A stretch of DNA of 13,957 nucleotides from NCBI GenBank assembly GCA_964250215.1, contig CAXUEX010000072.1:1-13957 (forward strand), given 5' to 3'. The DNA comes from DAIDJM01 sp964250215 (GTDB lineage: Bacteria; Pseudomonadota; Alphaproteobacteria; Acetobacterales; Acetobacteraceae). The notes beneath the pieces are model-generated. The model worked only from the letters and a program-made list of their open reading frames with translations. It made no database searches and was not told where the DNA came from. A program made the translations under genes and the position numbers. Below are positions 1-7,373 of this stretch, piece by piece. Within the stretch, counting starts at the first letter, position 1; each line of letters opens with the position of its first letter.

Positions 1-1562
1 GCGCGGGCCGTTCGCCGCGGCGGTATGGCCCGCCGCGCGCGCGCCGCCTCGCCATCGGCATCGGCCGCCACCAGCGACGCAATGCGCGACCCACGCCGGC
101 GCAGCGAAATCACCGGGTCCGCGCCGGCCAGCCCGCCGAACCGCTCCGGATCGATCGGATCCGCCATCGATTGCGCCGCGAGCAAACCGGCAAAGCCAAC
201 CGCCGCGCCGGCCATGCCGCCGAAACCGGCCGCCATCTTCTTGTTCGGGCTGGAAGGAAGTTCCGGCGGCGTCGCGGCGCTCAGCACCCGCAAATCCGGC
301 GTGCGCGCCGCCGCCGGCTGCGCCGTCGTCTGCTGCTCGCGATCCAGCAGCGTGCGATACAGCTCACGGCGCGTTGCCGCGTCCTGCTTCAATTGTTCCA
401 TTTCCGCTTCGGTATTCTGGGCAATCACGCTGCTCCGCTTCGCCGCCTCGAGCTGCCGCTGAACATCGGCTTCGTGCGCCTGCGCCACGCGCAGTTGCGT
501 CTGCAAGGAAGCAATAATCCGGCCTGTCTCCGCGCCCAGTTGGCGCCGGGTCGCGGACAGATCGGCATCGGCGGCCTCCACCTCGGGATAGGCGGAACCG
601 AAGCGCGCGGAAAGATTGGCCGCGTGCGCCGCGGCGCTGGCTTCTTGATCGCGCAACCGCGAAATCGTCTCCGATCCCAGCACGCTCGCCATCTCGCCCG
701 GGCTGCCGCTAGCGGCCGCACCGTTCGCGCGCGCCAGCGTCGCTTCCATTTGCATGCGCTCCAACGTCGCGCGAGAAGCGGCGGTCGCCAAATCCTCCAA
801 TTGCTGCTGCCCGACGCTGCCGGCGCGCAGCCCGACGAATTGCGAGGTATTGCGCAAATCCTGCATGCGCTTCTCGATAGCTTCGATTTCACCTCGCGTC
901 TGCGCAACTCGCTGTTCCAGATCGGCATTCGCGCCCGCGTTCACGGCGCCACGTTCCTGTGCCTGCTCGTGAATGTAATTCGCAATCAGCGTGTTGACGA
1001 AATCCGCGGCAACAGCCGGATCGCGGGCCGTGAAATCCACGCCGATCACCAGGCTGCGGTTGTCCTGGCTGATCACCAGCGCATGATCCACGGCCGCCAG
1101 CACAAGATCCTGGTTGTCCGTCCGCCCCGCGGCCTTGTCGTGCGGCAGCCAGGCCGTCAGCCATCCCGTCAGCTCAGCGAAGAACGAAGGCTTGCGCAGC
1201 GCCGGATTGAATTCCGGATCACGATCGAGATGCACGGCAGCCACCGTTCCCGCCAGCAGTTGCCTGCCGGTAAGCGCCTGCACCTCCGTGCGAACCCACG
1301 GCATCGGGTCGGGCGCCTCATCGGAGCGCAGCGCGCCGCGCAGTTCCGGTATCGCAATGCGGTCGCCTTCCACCGCCAGCGCCGCGTGCGCCGTGTAAGA
1401 TTTCGGCAGGGTGGCCGCAATCGCATAGGCGATCACCGCGCCCGCAACCGCGCCGATCGCGGCCGGGGCCGCGCCACGGCGCGCCAGCTTCAGCGCTTGC
1501 CGCCGGTCCAGCGGCGGCGTTTCGGAACCGAACGAGATCGGATGGTCGATGGAAATGTCCAT
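1..1562 (-). CDS. Wzz/Wzc-like polysaccharide co-polymerase (PCP), 3' end cut by window edge
   Basis: Inner-membrane chain-length/co-polymerase protein of Wzy-dependent polysaccharide export. I read 520 codons without a stop from an ATG at 1562-1560, preceded by GGGGAA as ribosome site, to the left edge. Seen: a cytoplasmic N-terminus, a first membrane segment at about residues 31-50, a long periplasmic part (about 55-435) whose second half is rich in Glu/Gln/Ala/Leu and coiled-coil-like, a Pro-rich stretch ending PPELPSSPNKK (about 431-441), and a second membrane segment at about 443-465. This arrangement with PxxPxxPxx before the second helix is typical of the Wzz family. About 55 residues follow the second helix, Arg/Ala-rich, without a Walker motif yet. 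It is therefore open whether a tyrosine-kinase domain is fused (Wzc type) or the protein ends soon (GumC type). It is the last gene seen of a minus-strand group, 16 nt after the ATPase stop. Confidence 0.87.
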   Translation of the reverse strand, partial: MDISIDHPISFGSETPPLDRRQALKLARRGAAPAAIGAVAGAVIAYAIAATLPKSYTAHAALAVEGDRIAIPELRGALRSDEAPDPMPWVRTEVQALTGRQLLAGTVAAVHLDRDPEFNPALRKPSFFAELTGWLTAWLPHDKAAGRTDNQDLVLAAVDHALVISQDNRSLVIGVDFTARDPAVAADFVNTLIANYIHEQAQERGAVNAGANADLEQRVAQTRGEIEAIEKRMQDLRNTSQFVGLRAGSVGQQQLEDLATAASRATLERMQMEATLARANGAAASGSPGEMASVLGSETISRLRDQEASAAAHAANLSARFGSAYPEVEAADADLSATRRQLGAETGRIIASLQTQLRVAQAHEADVQRQLEAAKRSSVIAQNTEAEMEQLKQDAATRRELYRTLLDREQQTTAQPAAARTPDLRVLSAATPPELPSSPNKKMAAGFGGMAGAAVGFAGLLAAQSMADPIDPERFGGLAGADPVISLRRRGSRIASLVAADADGEAARARRAIPPRRTAR

Positions 1563-1578
1563 TGGGCTTTCCCCGAAT

Positions 1579-2871
1579 TCAGGCCGCTTCGGCACCGGCG
1601 GCGGCAAAAATGGTGGACGCGCTGTTTTCCCGCCGGCCGGCAAGCCGGTCCCGCAGAGCCAAAAGCAGCACGTGATAGAACAAGCTCCGATCGCCGATCC
1701 GCAGGCGCGCGGGATCGGCGCAAGGTTGCAAAATCCCCTCGTCCAGCAACCGGCGCTGCGGTTGTGCCGGAATCACCGGCACGCCATTCGCAACCGCAAC
1801 AAAACAGCCGTAACGGTCCTGTGGAGCCGTCGCCACCGCATATAGCGCGGCCTGCATTGCCTTGTCCTCGCCGCCGGCGGTGAGTTCCGTGTAGCGAAGC
1901 GCCACGCCGGATTGCGCATCGTCGATCAACTGGTCCACCGTCTCGGCCAGGTCCGGCGAGGCCACGCGGTCTGTCCCGCGCGACAGCGCGGACTGCGCCA
2001 GGCGCAAGCCGAGCAACTGCGCCATATACGGCATTCCCCTTGCCAGCCCTACGACGAAACTGATAACGCTCGCGCCGAACTCCAGGCCGATCTCCTCGCC
2101 GCCTTCGCGCAGCATAGTGCCGATTTCGGCGTCGGTGAGCAGCGGCAGGTGCACGGCAACCACGTTGCGCTGAATGGAAGGGTGCTGCCCGATAATGTGT
2201 TCCAGCGTCGCCGCAACGCCCACGATCATGAACTGGATCGGGCTGGCGCGGTCGGAAAGCAGCTTGATCGTGTCCGCCAGGCGCGTTCGTGTGGCAGCAT
2301 CCTGTACGCGGTCGAACTCATCGACCAAAAACACCAGCTTGCCACCCGGAATGCGGTCCCCCAGCGCGGCGAGATCCTGTGGCCGGAGCGCGCCTGTCGG
2401 CAGCGGATCGGCCTCACCGGAAACATTCGCCACCAACGATGCCGGTAGGTCCCCCGCCAGGCCTCGCATCATGGAATCGTAGTCGCTGTCCGCCTCGCAG
2501 GCGTGGCGCGCGACGAGAACGCCAGACCGGCGCAGCCGCGTCACCGCCAGATTCGCAAGCGACGTTTTGCCTCGACCCCGTTCGGAATACAGCACGATGT
2601 GCGCACCTTCCGACCGCAACGCGGTGAGAATCCGGTTCAGCTCCGGCGTGCGGCCGATCAGCTTCAACCGCGCGGTGCGGGGTCGCATCGGCGTAAAGAC
2701 CTCGCTTGGATTGGCTATCCGGTTCGCCGAAGCCACAGGCGCTGCGGCCTGGACCGAAACCGGCGCCGGCCGGACCGTCGCGGAAACAAAACGCAGCCGC
2801 ACCAGCCAATTCCAGAAAGCCGAGCCAAGCCCAGTCAAATTTGCGGCCCAGGGCCGTGACAGCGCCGCCAA
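1579..2871 (-). CDS. AAA-type (Orc1/Cdc6- or AAA_16-like) ATPase in polysaccharide locus
   Basis: Predicted P-loop ATPase of 430 residues, function in the polysaccharide pathway unknown. Seen: Walker A SERGRGKT at residues 96-103, where the usual first Gly is Ser; Walker B LVFLVDEFD at 179-187 with D184/E185; a sensor-like strand FMIVGVA at 214-220; HPSIQRN at 230-236 with a possible Arg finger; and a C-terminal part (about 335-405) that reads like a small winged-helix domain (LLDEGILQP, then RIGDRSLFYHVLL). The preceding LIGRTPEL (71-78) is the usual entry to AAA_16/Orc-like domains. The chosen start is TTG at 2871, 1 nt after the stop of the wbaP-type gene, with GGGGAG 9 nt upstream. An ATG at residue 62 (2688) with GAGG about 11 nt upstream is an alternative that would remove a Trp/Leu-containing N-terminus. 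Its place between the priming transferase and the co-polymerase suggests a role in assembly or control of the export machine. That role is inference. Confidence 0.85.
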   Translation of the reverse strand: MAALSRPWAANLTGLGSAFWNWLVRLRFVSATVRPAPVSVQAAAPVASANRIANPSEVFTPMRPRTARLKLIGRTPELNRILTALRSEGAHIVLYSERGRGKTSLANLAVTRLRRSGVLVARHACEADSDYDSMMRGLAGDLPASLVANVSGEADPLPTGALRPQDLAALGDRIPGGKLVFLVDEFDRVQDAATRTRLADTIKLLSDRASPIQFMIVGVAATLEHIIGQHPSIQRNVVAVHLPLLTDAEIGTMLREGGEEIGLEFGASVISFVVGLARGMPYMAQLLGLRLAQSALSRGTDRVASPDLAETVDQLIDDAQSGVALRYTELTAGGEDKAMQAALYAVATAPQDRYGCFVAVANGVPVIPAQPQRRLLDEGILQPCADPARLRIGDRSLFYHVLLLALRDRLAGRRENSASTIFAAAGAEAA

Positions 2872-2872
2872 A

Positions 2873-4288
2873 TCAGCAAGCTCCCCGCGCCGCCAGCACA
2901 GCCGGAACGGTGCGCAGCAGAATGGTCAAATCCTGCCAAAGTGTCCAGTTCTTCGCATACCAACGGTCCAGTTCCACCCGGTGCGAATACGACGTGTTGT
3001 TCCGCCCGCTCACCTGCCACAATCCGGTGATACCCGGCCGAGTCTCGTAATAATATGCGATGTCCTCGGCATAACGCGGTATTTCCCGGCGCACGATCGG
3101 GCGCGGCCCCACCAGGCTCATTTCCAGCCGCAGCACGTTCAGCAATTGCGGCAATTCATCCAGGCTCGTACGGCGCAATACCCGGCCGATCCAGGTGATG
3201 CGCGGGTCGTCACGCAGCTTTTGCGTCGCCGTCCATTCGGCCGCGGCCGCAGGGTCCGTGGCAAGCAATTCGTTCAGCACCGCATCGGCATCCACCAGCA
3301 TGGTGCGGAATTTCAGGCAACTGAACGGATTTCCACCGGCGCCAATCCGTTCATGGCCAAACAGCGCCGGCCCGCCGTCCAATCGCACCAGCGCCGCAAT
3401 TGCTAGCAACAGCGGTAGCAGAAGCACCGCCAGCACAGAAGCTGCCACCAGATCAAAGGCGATCTTCAAGGCGCGCCGCGCCGGCTTGGCCAAGTTGTTA
3501 TGGTATCGGTGCAGCACAACTTCATGGCCGATGAAGCAGGTTTCTTCATAGCCTAGCACGGGAAGGCCTTCGGTACGCGGTGCCACCGCAAACGGCACCC
3601 TGTCGCGCAACAGCTTCTCGAGCGTGGCGCGCTCGGTGGATTCCCAAAAATCACCGGCCAGCAGGATCATGTCCGCGCCATACTCCAACAGCAGCCGCCG
3701 GCCGCCGCGGCGCAGCGCCTCCGGCGGTGCGATACCAGCGATGCGATAGCCCACCGCGGGGTCGGATTGCACCGCCGCCATCGCGCGATCGCTCGCGCGG
3801 CCACCGATAAAAAGCACCGGCACCTGCCAGATGCCGGCACGATCCATAACGCTGCGCGCAAATTTCCGGGTAGCCGCCACCACGGCTGGAAAAGCCAGCC
3901 AGATCGCTGCCAGCTCCAACCCGCTTTCAAGTTGCGCCAGCAGCCAACCAATCACCAGCGTTGCCATCCCCGCCGCGAAAGAAGCCGTGATCACGTCGCT
4001 GAGTTCGTACCACCCTGGCAGCCGGCGCCTATAATGACGGGAAGCAACAAAATGCAGCAGCACGCCAACCAGGATGCATACAAGCCAAGGTTGCAGAACT
4101 GCCGGCATCCTCGCGCCACTCGCGCAAAACGCTGCGAGACACAACAAAAACGCTGCCAGATCGCTTGCAAACAACCCACCGGCAATGATGCTGCCGCGCG
4201 TGAAGGCCCGCATACCTCGGCCGCGCGAGGCACGCCGTGTCTTGAGCCGCTGAAAACTCAGCCCTTCTATCCCGGCTTGAATCGCCAT
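2873..4288 (-). CDS. wbaP: WbaP-type undecaprenyl-phosphate hexose-1-phosphate transferase
   Basis: Membrane enzyme that starts the repeat unit by moving a hexose-1-phosphate (galactose or glucose) from UDP-sugar to undecaprenyl phosphate. Numbering from ATG 4288 (471 residues): hydrophobic N-terminal segments at about 33-55, 65-82, 98-119 and 126-140; a Rossmann-like middle domain (about 155-250); a hydrophobic helix at about 278-302; then the catalytic Bac_transf domain with KFRTM (326-330), SLDELPQL (375-382, with the expected catalytic D377/E378), SLVGPRPI (391-398) and ITGLWQVSGR (420-429). Length and domain order match WbaP rather than the short PglC form. The frame stays open to a TTG at 4435 (520 residues), but the extra 49 residues are lower in GC and lack family features, while ATG 4288 has GGAG 11 nt upstream. 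Another ATG lies at 4213. It heads the minus-strand group with the ATPase and the co-polymerase. Galactose versus glucose specificity cannot be told from the sequence. Confidence 0.92.
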   Translation of the reverse strand: MAIQAGIEGLSFQRLKTRRASRGRGMRAFTRGSIIAGGLFASDLAAFLLCLAAFCASGARMPAVLQPWLVCILVGVLLHFVASRHYRRRLPGWYELSDVITASFAAGMATLVIGWLLAQLESGLELAAIWLAFPAVVAATRKFARSVMDRAGIWQVPVLFIGGRASDRAMAAVQSDPAVGYRIAGIAPPEALRRGGRRLLLEYGADMILLAGDFWESTERATLEKLLRDRVPFAVAPRTEGLPVLGYEETCFIGHEVVLHRYHNNLAKPARRALKIAFDLVAASVLAVLLLPLLLAIAALVRLDGGPALFGHERIGAGGNPFSCLKFRTMLVDADAVLNELLATDPAAAAEWTATQKLRDDPRITWIGRVLRRTSLDELPQLLNVLRLEMSLVGPRPIVRREIPRYAEDIAYYYETRPGITGLWQVSGRNNTSYSHRVELDRWYAKNWTLWQDLTILLRTVPAVLAARGAC

Positions 4289-4325
4289 CGTGGAGAAAGC
4301 TCCATAATATCTGTTAGGATGCTGA

Positions 4326-4341
4326 AAGCTGGCCATAGCTT
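4326..4341. repeat. Interrupted inverted repeat AAGCT-6-AGCTT
   Basis: AAGCTggccatAGCTT has perfect 5-bp arms around six bases. Its first ten bases, AAGCTGGCCA, recur in inverted orientation at 4490-4499. The site lies 38 nt upstream of the chosen wbaP start and may be an operator half of the divergent region. Chance occurrence is possible. Confidence 0.3.
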
Positions 4342-4484
4342 GTCGCGTCCGCAACCGCTTTACGGCATGCAGATGGGGAAGTTGCCAGGCAAATCGCACG
4401 ATCGACGCACTCACGTTCGCGTCAGCCCGCGCCAAGAATTACGAATGGTAACGGACAAACCCGCATCCGCCTTTGGTGTTCGTC

Positions 4485-4500
4485 GAAACTGGCCAGCTTC
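4485..4500. promoter_or_regulatory. Imperfect 16-bp palindrome, candidate operator
   Basis: GAAACTGGCCAGCTTC matches its own reverse complement at 14 of 16 positions, with CTGGCCAG perfect at the centre. It sits in the divergent region about 95 nt before the GT2 start and shares a 10-mer with the site at 4326-4335. A dimeric repressor or activator site is the natural reading, but no known regulator consensus was recognised. Confidence 0.35.
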
Positions 4501-4537
4501 ACGGCATTGTCAGCCGTAGCAAAAGGATTGCCTGCTA

Positions 4538-4591
4538 ATGGCGCCCGCATCTGAGAACGGGAATGGGCGGCCGCAACGCCGCGAAGTTTAA
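4538..4591 (+). CDS. Possible 17-residue leader ORF before the GT2 operon
   Basis: ATG at 4538 is preceded by AAAAGGA (4521-4527), a good ribosome site at about 10 nt, and opens a 17-codon frame (MAPASENGNGRPQRREV) that ends in TAA at 4589-4591. The next gene starts 4 nt later at 4596 and has only a weak ribosome site of its own (GAAG). This is the geometry expected for translational coupling from a leader peptide. The peptide is hydrophilic and not recognisable. Such short frames also arise by chance, so confidence is low. Confidence 0.35.
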   Translation: MAPASENGNGRPQRREV

Positions 4592-4595
4592 AGCG

Positions 4596-5465
4596 ATGAA
4601 CAAACTCGGTGTAGGAATCGCCACTCGCGGGCGTGCACACTCCTTAGCGGCTTGTCTCGATAATCTCGGAAGGCAGCTTCGCGCGCCGGATCGCATCCTG
4701 ATCTGCGGCACCGATCCGTCGGACGTGGCAGGTATCTCGGAATCCCCTGGGCTCACGCTGATCCAAGCCGCCCCGGGTCTCACACAACAACGCAACAAGC
4801 TGCTCGCCACCGCTGCTGATCTGGATATTCTCGTGTTCTTCGATGATGACTTTCTGCCGGCTCCGGCCTACTTGCAGGCGATCGAAACCTGCATGGCAGA
4901 TAATCCCGATCTGGCCGGTGCTGGCGGCAGCCTGATCGCCGACGACACGCGCGGCCCCGGGCTTTCGGTGCAGGATGGTCTCGCGCGGATTGCAGCAGAT
5001 GCGTCCCCCATGCATGGCGGCTGGCGGCCAGCCGCGCATCTGTATGGCTGCAACATGGCGTTACGACTTTCCGTGGTGCGGGCACACGATTTGTGGTTTG
5101 ATGAGCGATTGCCGCTCTATGCATGGTCGGAAGATATCGATTTTTCGCACCGGCTTGCCCGGCATGGCGCCCTGGCCACGGTTCCGGGCGCGCGTGGCGT
5201 GCATCTCGGCGTGAAATCCGGCCGCTCGCCCGGCCGTCGGCTGGGATATTCACAAGTGGCGAACCCGGTATATCTGTTCCGCAAAGGCAGCTATTCGCTC
5301 CGCCGCGCCGGCGGCAGCGTGGGGCGCAACTTGGCCATGAACGTCGCGCGTGCTGCCTGGCCCGAACCGTATGTCGATCGTCGCGGCCGGCTGGCCGGAA
5401 ACCTGCTGGCCTTGCGTGACTGGTACGCCGGCCGCATGGCGCCGGAACGGGTGCTGGAATTGTGA
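4596..5465 (+). CDS. GT2-family glycosyltransferase
   Basis: Predicted cytoplasmic GT-A fold enzyme (289 residues) adding a sugar to the lipid-linked repeat unit. Seen: the N-terminal strand MNKLGVGIATRGR expected at the start of GT2 proteins, a nucleotide-sugar/metal site FFDDDF (residues 81-86), GCNMALR (151-157) as acceptor-loop motif, and WSEDIDF (177-183) with the catalytic-base type Glu-Asp. The C-terminal part is Arg-rich without clear membrane helices, so membrane contact is probably peripheral. Start ATG 4596 is preferred because the GT2 strand begins there; an in-frame ATG at 4563 would add 11 residues. It is the first gene of the plus-strand operon and its end overlaps the next gene by GTGA (5462-5465). 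Sugar specificity is unknown. Confidence 0.9.
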   Translation: MNKLGVGIATRGRAHSLAACLDNLGRQLRAPDRILICGTDPSDVAGISESPGLTLIQAAPGLTQQRNKLLATAADLDILVFFDDDFLPAPAYLQAIETCMADNPDLAGAGGSLIADDTRGPGLSVQDGLARIAADASPMHGGWRPAAHLYGCNMALRLSVVRAHDLWFDERLPLYAWSEDIDFSHRLARHGALATVPGARGVHLGVKSGRSPGRRLGYSQVANPVYLFRKGSYSLRRAGGSVGRNLAMNVARAAWPEPYVDRRGRLAGNLLALRDWYAGRMAPERVLEL

Positions 5466-6484
5466 ACGCGCCAATCGTCAGCGTGCTGGTGCCGCTATAC
5501 AACAGCGCCGCCACAATCGAACGCGCGCTGCGCTCCGCCATGCGCCAGACGCTCGCGGATATCGAAATCCTGCTGGGCGACGACGCCTCCACCGATGCCG
5601 GGTCCGACATCGCGCAGCGCCTGGCGTCCGAAGAACCTCGTCTGCGAGTTTTCCGCTTCGCCACGAATGGCGGCAAGCCGCGGGTGATGAACCGGCTCAT
5701 CGAAGCCGCCAACGGCGAATTCCTGGCCGTATTGGATGCCGACGACGCCTATGCGCCTGACCGGCTGGAGCGCCTCGTTGCCGCCTGCTGCGCGCATGGC
5801 ACGGAAATGGCCGCCGACAACTTGCTATACGTCGATTCCGGTGTTCCCGGCGAAGGTTTCGGCGAAGTGGTACGCACCGGATTTCCCGTCGGTGCCAAGC
5901 CGCTTCTGCTCGATCGGCAGCATCTGTTTGCGGCCGCCAACACGTACGCCGATTTCGATCCCGGCATCCTGAAACCCATCATCCGCCGCGATTTCGCCGC
6001 GCGCCACGCGCTGCGCTACATCGAGCAAAGCCGGCTGGCCGAGGACTTCACCTATCTGCTCCGCTTCTTCCTGGCTGGCGGCCGCGCCGTGTTGCTCAGC
6101 GAACCCCTGTATTACTGGACAATGCCGTTCGGCGCCCATTCGCGGCGCTGGACGGAAACCGGCGCCGGCCCCTGGCGCTACGATTACCGGCCGGCCCTGG
6201 CGGTGAACACCGCGCTGATCCGCGAATTGCGCGCCAGCGGCGAGCCTGAAGCCGTGCGCATGTTGCATCGGCGCGGCCGGCAATATCGCGCCATGATCGC
6301 CTATATCGAAGCGCAACGCATGGCCGCGTCCGGCCGGCCCGCCGCCGCCATGCGGCAAATCGCCACGCATCCCGAAGCATGGGAACTGCTCGCGCGCAGG
6401 CTGGCGGGCCGCGCCGTGCGCGCGCTGCGCATTCCCGCCGGAGACGCCAAACAGAACCAGTTTTCTCGGCAGCGAGTGGCATGA
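5462..6484 (+). CDS. GT2-family glycosyltransferase, second of the operon
   Basis: GT2 enzyme of 340 residues for repeat-unit assembly. Seen: VSVLVPLYNSAATIERAL (7-24), the classic GT2 opening; GDDASTD (39-45), which binds the nucleotide; AVLDADDAY (89-97), with the DxD metal site; and RLAEDFTYLLR (191-201), with the catalytic-base region. The last hundred residues (about 240-340) are Arg/Ala-rich and have no recognised domain. The start is GTG at 5462, inside the stop of the previous gene (GTGA overlap), which indicates translational coupling. The end overlaps the next start as ATGA (6481-6484). Donor and acceptor are not predictable. Confidence 0.92.
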   Translation: MNAPIVSVLVPLYNSAATIERALRSAMRQTLADIEILLGDDASTDAGSDIAQRLASEEPRLRVFRFATNGGKPRVMNRLIEAANGEFLAVLDADDAYAPDRLERLVAACCAHGTEMAADNLLYVDSGVPGEGFGEVVRTGFPVGAKPLLLDRQHLFAAANTYADFDPGILKPIIRRDFAARHALRYIEQSRLAEDFTYLLRFFLAGGRAVLLSEPLYYWTMPFGAHSRRWTETGAGPWRYDYRPALAVNTALIRELRASGEPEAVRMLHRRGRQYRAMIAYIEAQRMAASGRPAAAMRQIATHPEAWELLARRLAGRAVRALRIPAGDAKQNQFSRQRVA

Positions 6485-7371
6485 AAATCCTCATCGTAAC
6501 CGCTTGCGACAGTTCCTTCATGCCCTTCATGGCCGGCATGCTGGCCTCCACCGCCGCCATCCGCGGCCGGCCCGGCGTCAGCGTCGCCTGTTTCGATACC
6601 GGACTTTCCGCTGCCGACCAGGAAACCCTGCGCGCCGCCGGTATCCGGCTAGCGCAACCGCGCGCGCATCTGGGCGTGCAAGCGGCCGAGCACGCGCCGG
6701 CGCTGCTGTCCTTCCTCGCGCGCCCCTTCCTGCGCGAGTATTTCCCGGATTTCGACGTGTATGTATGGATCGATTCCGATGTGTGGCTGCAAAGCGAAGC
6801 GGTGTTCGATCGCTTCGTGGCCGGCGCGCAGGGAAGCGGCATGGCCATTGCCCATGAAATGACCCGGGATTACCGTTTCCAGCCCTACCTGCTGGCATGG
6901 ACAACCAAGCATTTCCTGTTAGGCTACGGCATCCCGAAAGGGCTCTGGCTGCTCTCGCGACCGCACGTGAACGCCGGATTTTTTGCCATTCACCACGATG
7001 CGCCGCATTGGCAGGCCTGGGCAACCTGTTACGCCCGCGCCATAGCTCGCAGCGGCAAGCTGGTGCCGCACGACCAGTTTGCTTTGAACGAAGCGCTGCA
7101 CGGCGGCGCCGGCAAGCTGCAAACCTGCATCCTGCCGCCGCCCAACAACTGGATTTGCGATCGCGGCATTCCCATGTGGAATGACGGCGCCCAGGCGTTT
7201 TGCGAACCGCGCGCGCCATACCGCCCGCTCGGCGCCCTTCATCTGGCCGGCCCCGCCAAACGCCGCGCCTACCGCATCCGCCGCACCGCCGGCGGCTTCT
7301 TCCAAACCTGCGTGCTCTGGGGCGCAAGCCCGGCGCGTCCGGCCGCCGTGCCGGCCGGCATGGCAGAATAA
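6481..7371 (+). CDS. GT8-like glycosyltransferase
   Basis: Predicted retaining-type GT-A glycosyltransferase of 296 residues. Seen: MKILIVTACDSSF at the start, VYVWIDSDVWL (93-103) with D98xD100 as metal site, HVNAGFFAIH (162-171), PHDQFALNEAL (196-206) and LHLAGPAKRR (253-262). The order DxD, NAG, DQ.xLN, H.xG is that of the GT8/galactosyltransferase-like fold, although overall similarity to characterised GT8 members may be low. ATG 6481 is chosen because the conserved first strand begins there and overlaps the previous stop as ATGA; the frame is open further upstream (to ATG 6379), but that stretch lies inside the previous gene. The flippase gene starts 2 nt after the stop. If truly GT8, it would add an alpha-linked sugar. 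That is inference. Confidence 0.82.
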   Translation: MKILIVTACDSSFMPFMAGMLASTAAIRGRPGVSVACFDTGLSAADQETLRAAGIRLAQPRAHLGVQAAEHAPALLSFLARPFLREYFPDFDVYVWIDSDVWLQSEAVFDRFVAGAQGSGMAIAHEMTRDYRFQPYLLAWTTKHFLLGYGIPKGLWLLSRPHVNAGFFAIHHDAPHWQAWATCYARAIARSGKLVPHDQFALNEALHGGAGKLQTCILPPPNNWICDRGIPMWNDGAQAFCEPRAPYRPLGALHLAGPAKRRAYRIRRTAGGFFQTCVLWGASPARPAAVPAGMAE

Positions 7372-7373
7372 AA

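Larger units (their letters stand above)
4289..4595. promoter_or_regulatory. Divergent control region between wbaP-type gene and GT2 operon
   Basis: This 307-nt stretch separates two divergent gene groups and is visibly less GC-rich than the genes beside it. It must hold the starts of transcription for both directions, but I could not find a convincing -35/-10 pair on either strand. It does hold a near-palindrome (4485-4500), the 10-mer AAGCTGGCCA in opposite orientations (4326-4335 and 4490-4499), and a 17-codon ORF with a good ribosome site (4538-4591). Part of it (4289-4435) would be coding if the wbaP-type gene starts at its most upstream TTG. Confidence 0.5.

Noticed and set aside
171..1883. 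570-codon open frame on the plus strand
   Set aside because: It runs in the same codon register antisense to the co-polymerase gene, is Arg/His/Gln-rich without domains, and continues into the ATPase gene. It is a by-product of high GC and codon bias.
4295..4320. AT-rich TATTAT-like -10 on the minus strand before wbaP
   Set aside because: No matching -35 at 16-18 nt, and it would leave almost no leader before the ribosome site.
4289..4435. Extension of the wbaP-type gene to TTG 4435
   Set aside because: The extra 49 residues lack family features, GC drops, no ribosome site precedes the TTG, and ATG 4288 gives the normal family length. Kept only as an alternative.
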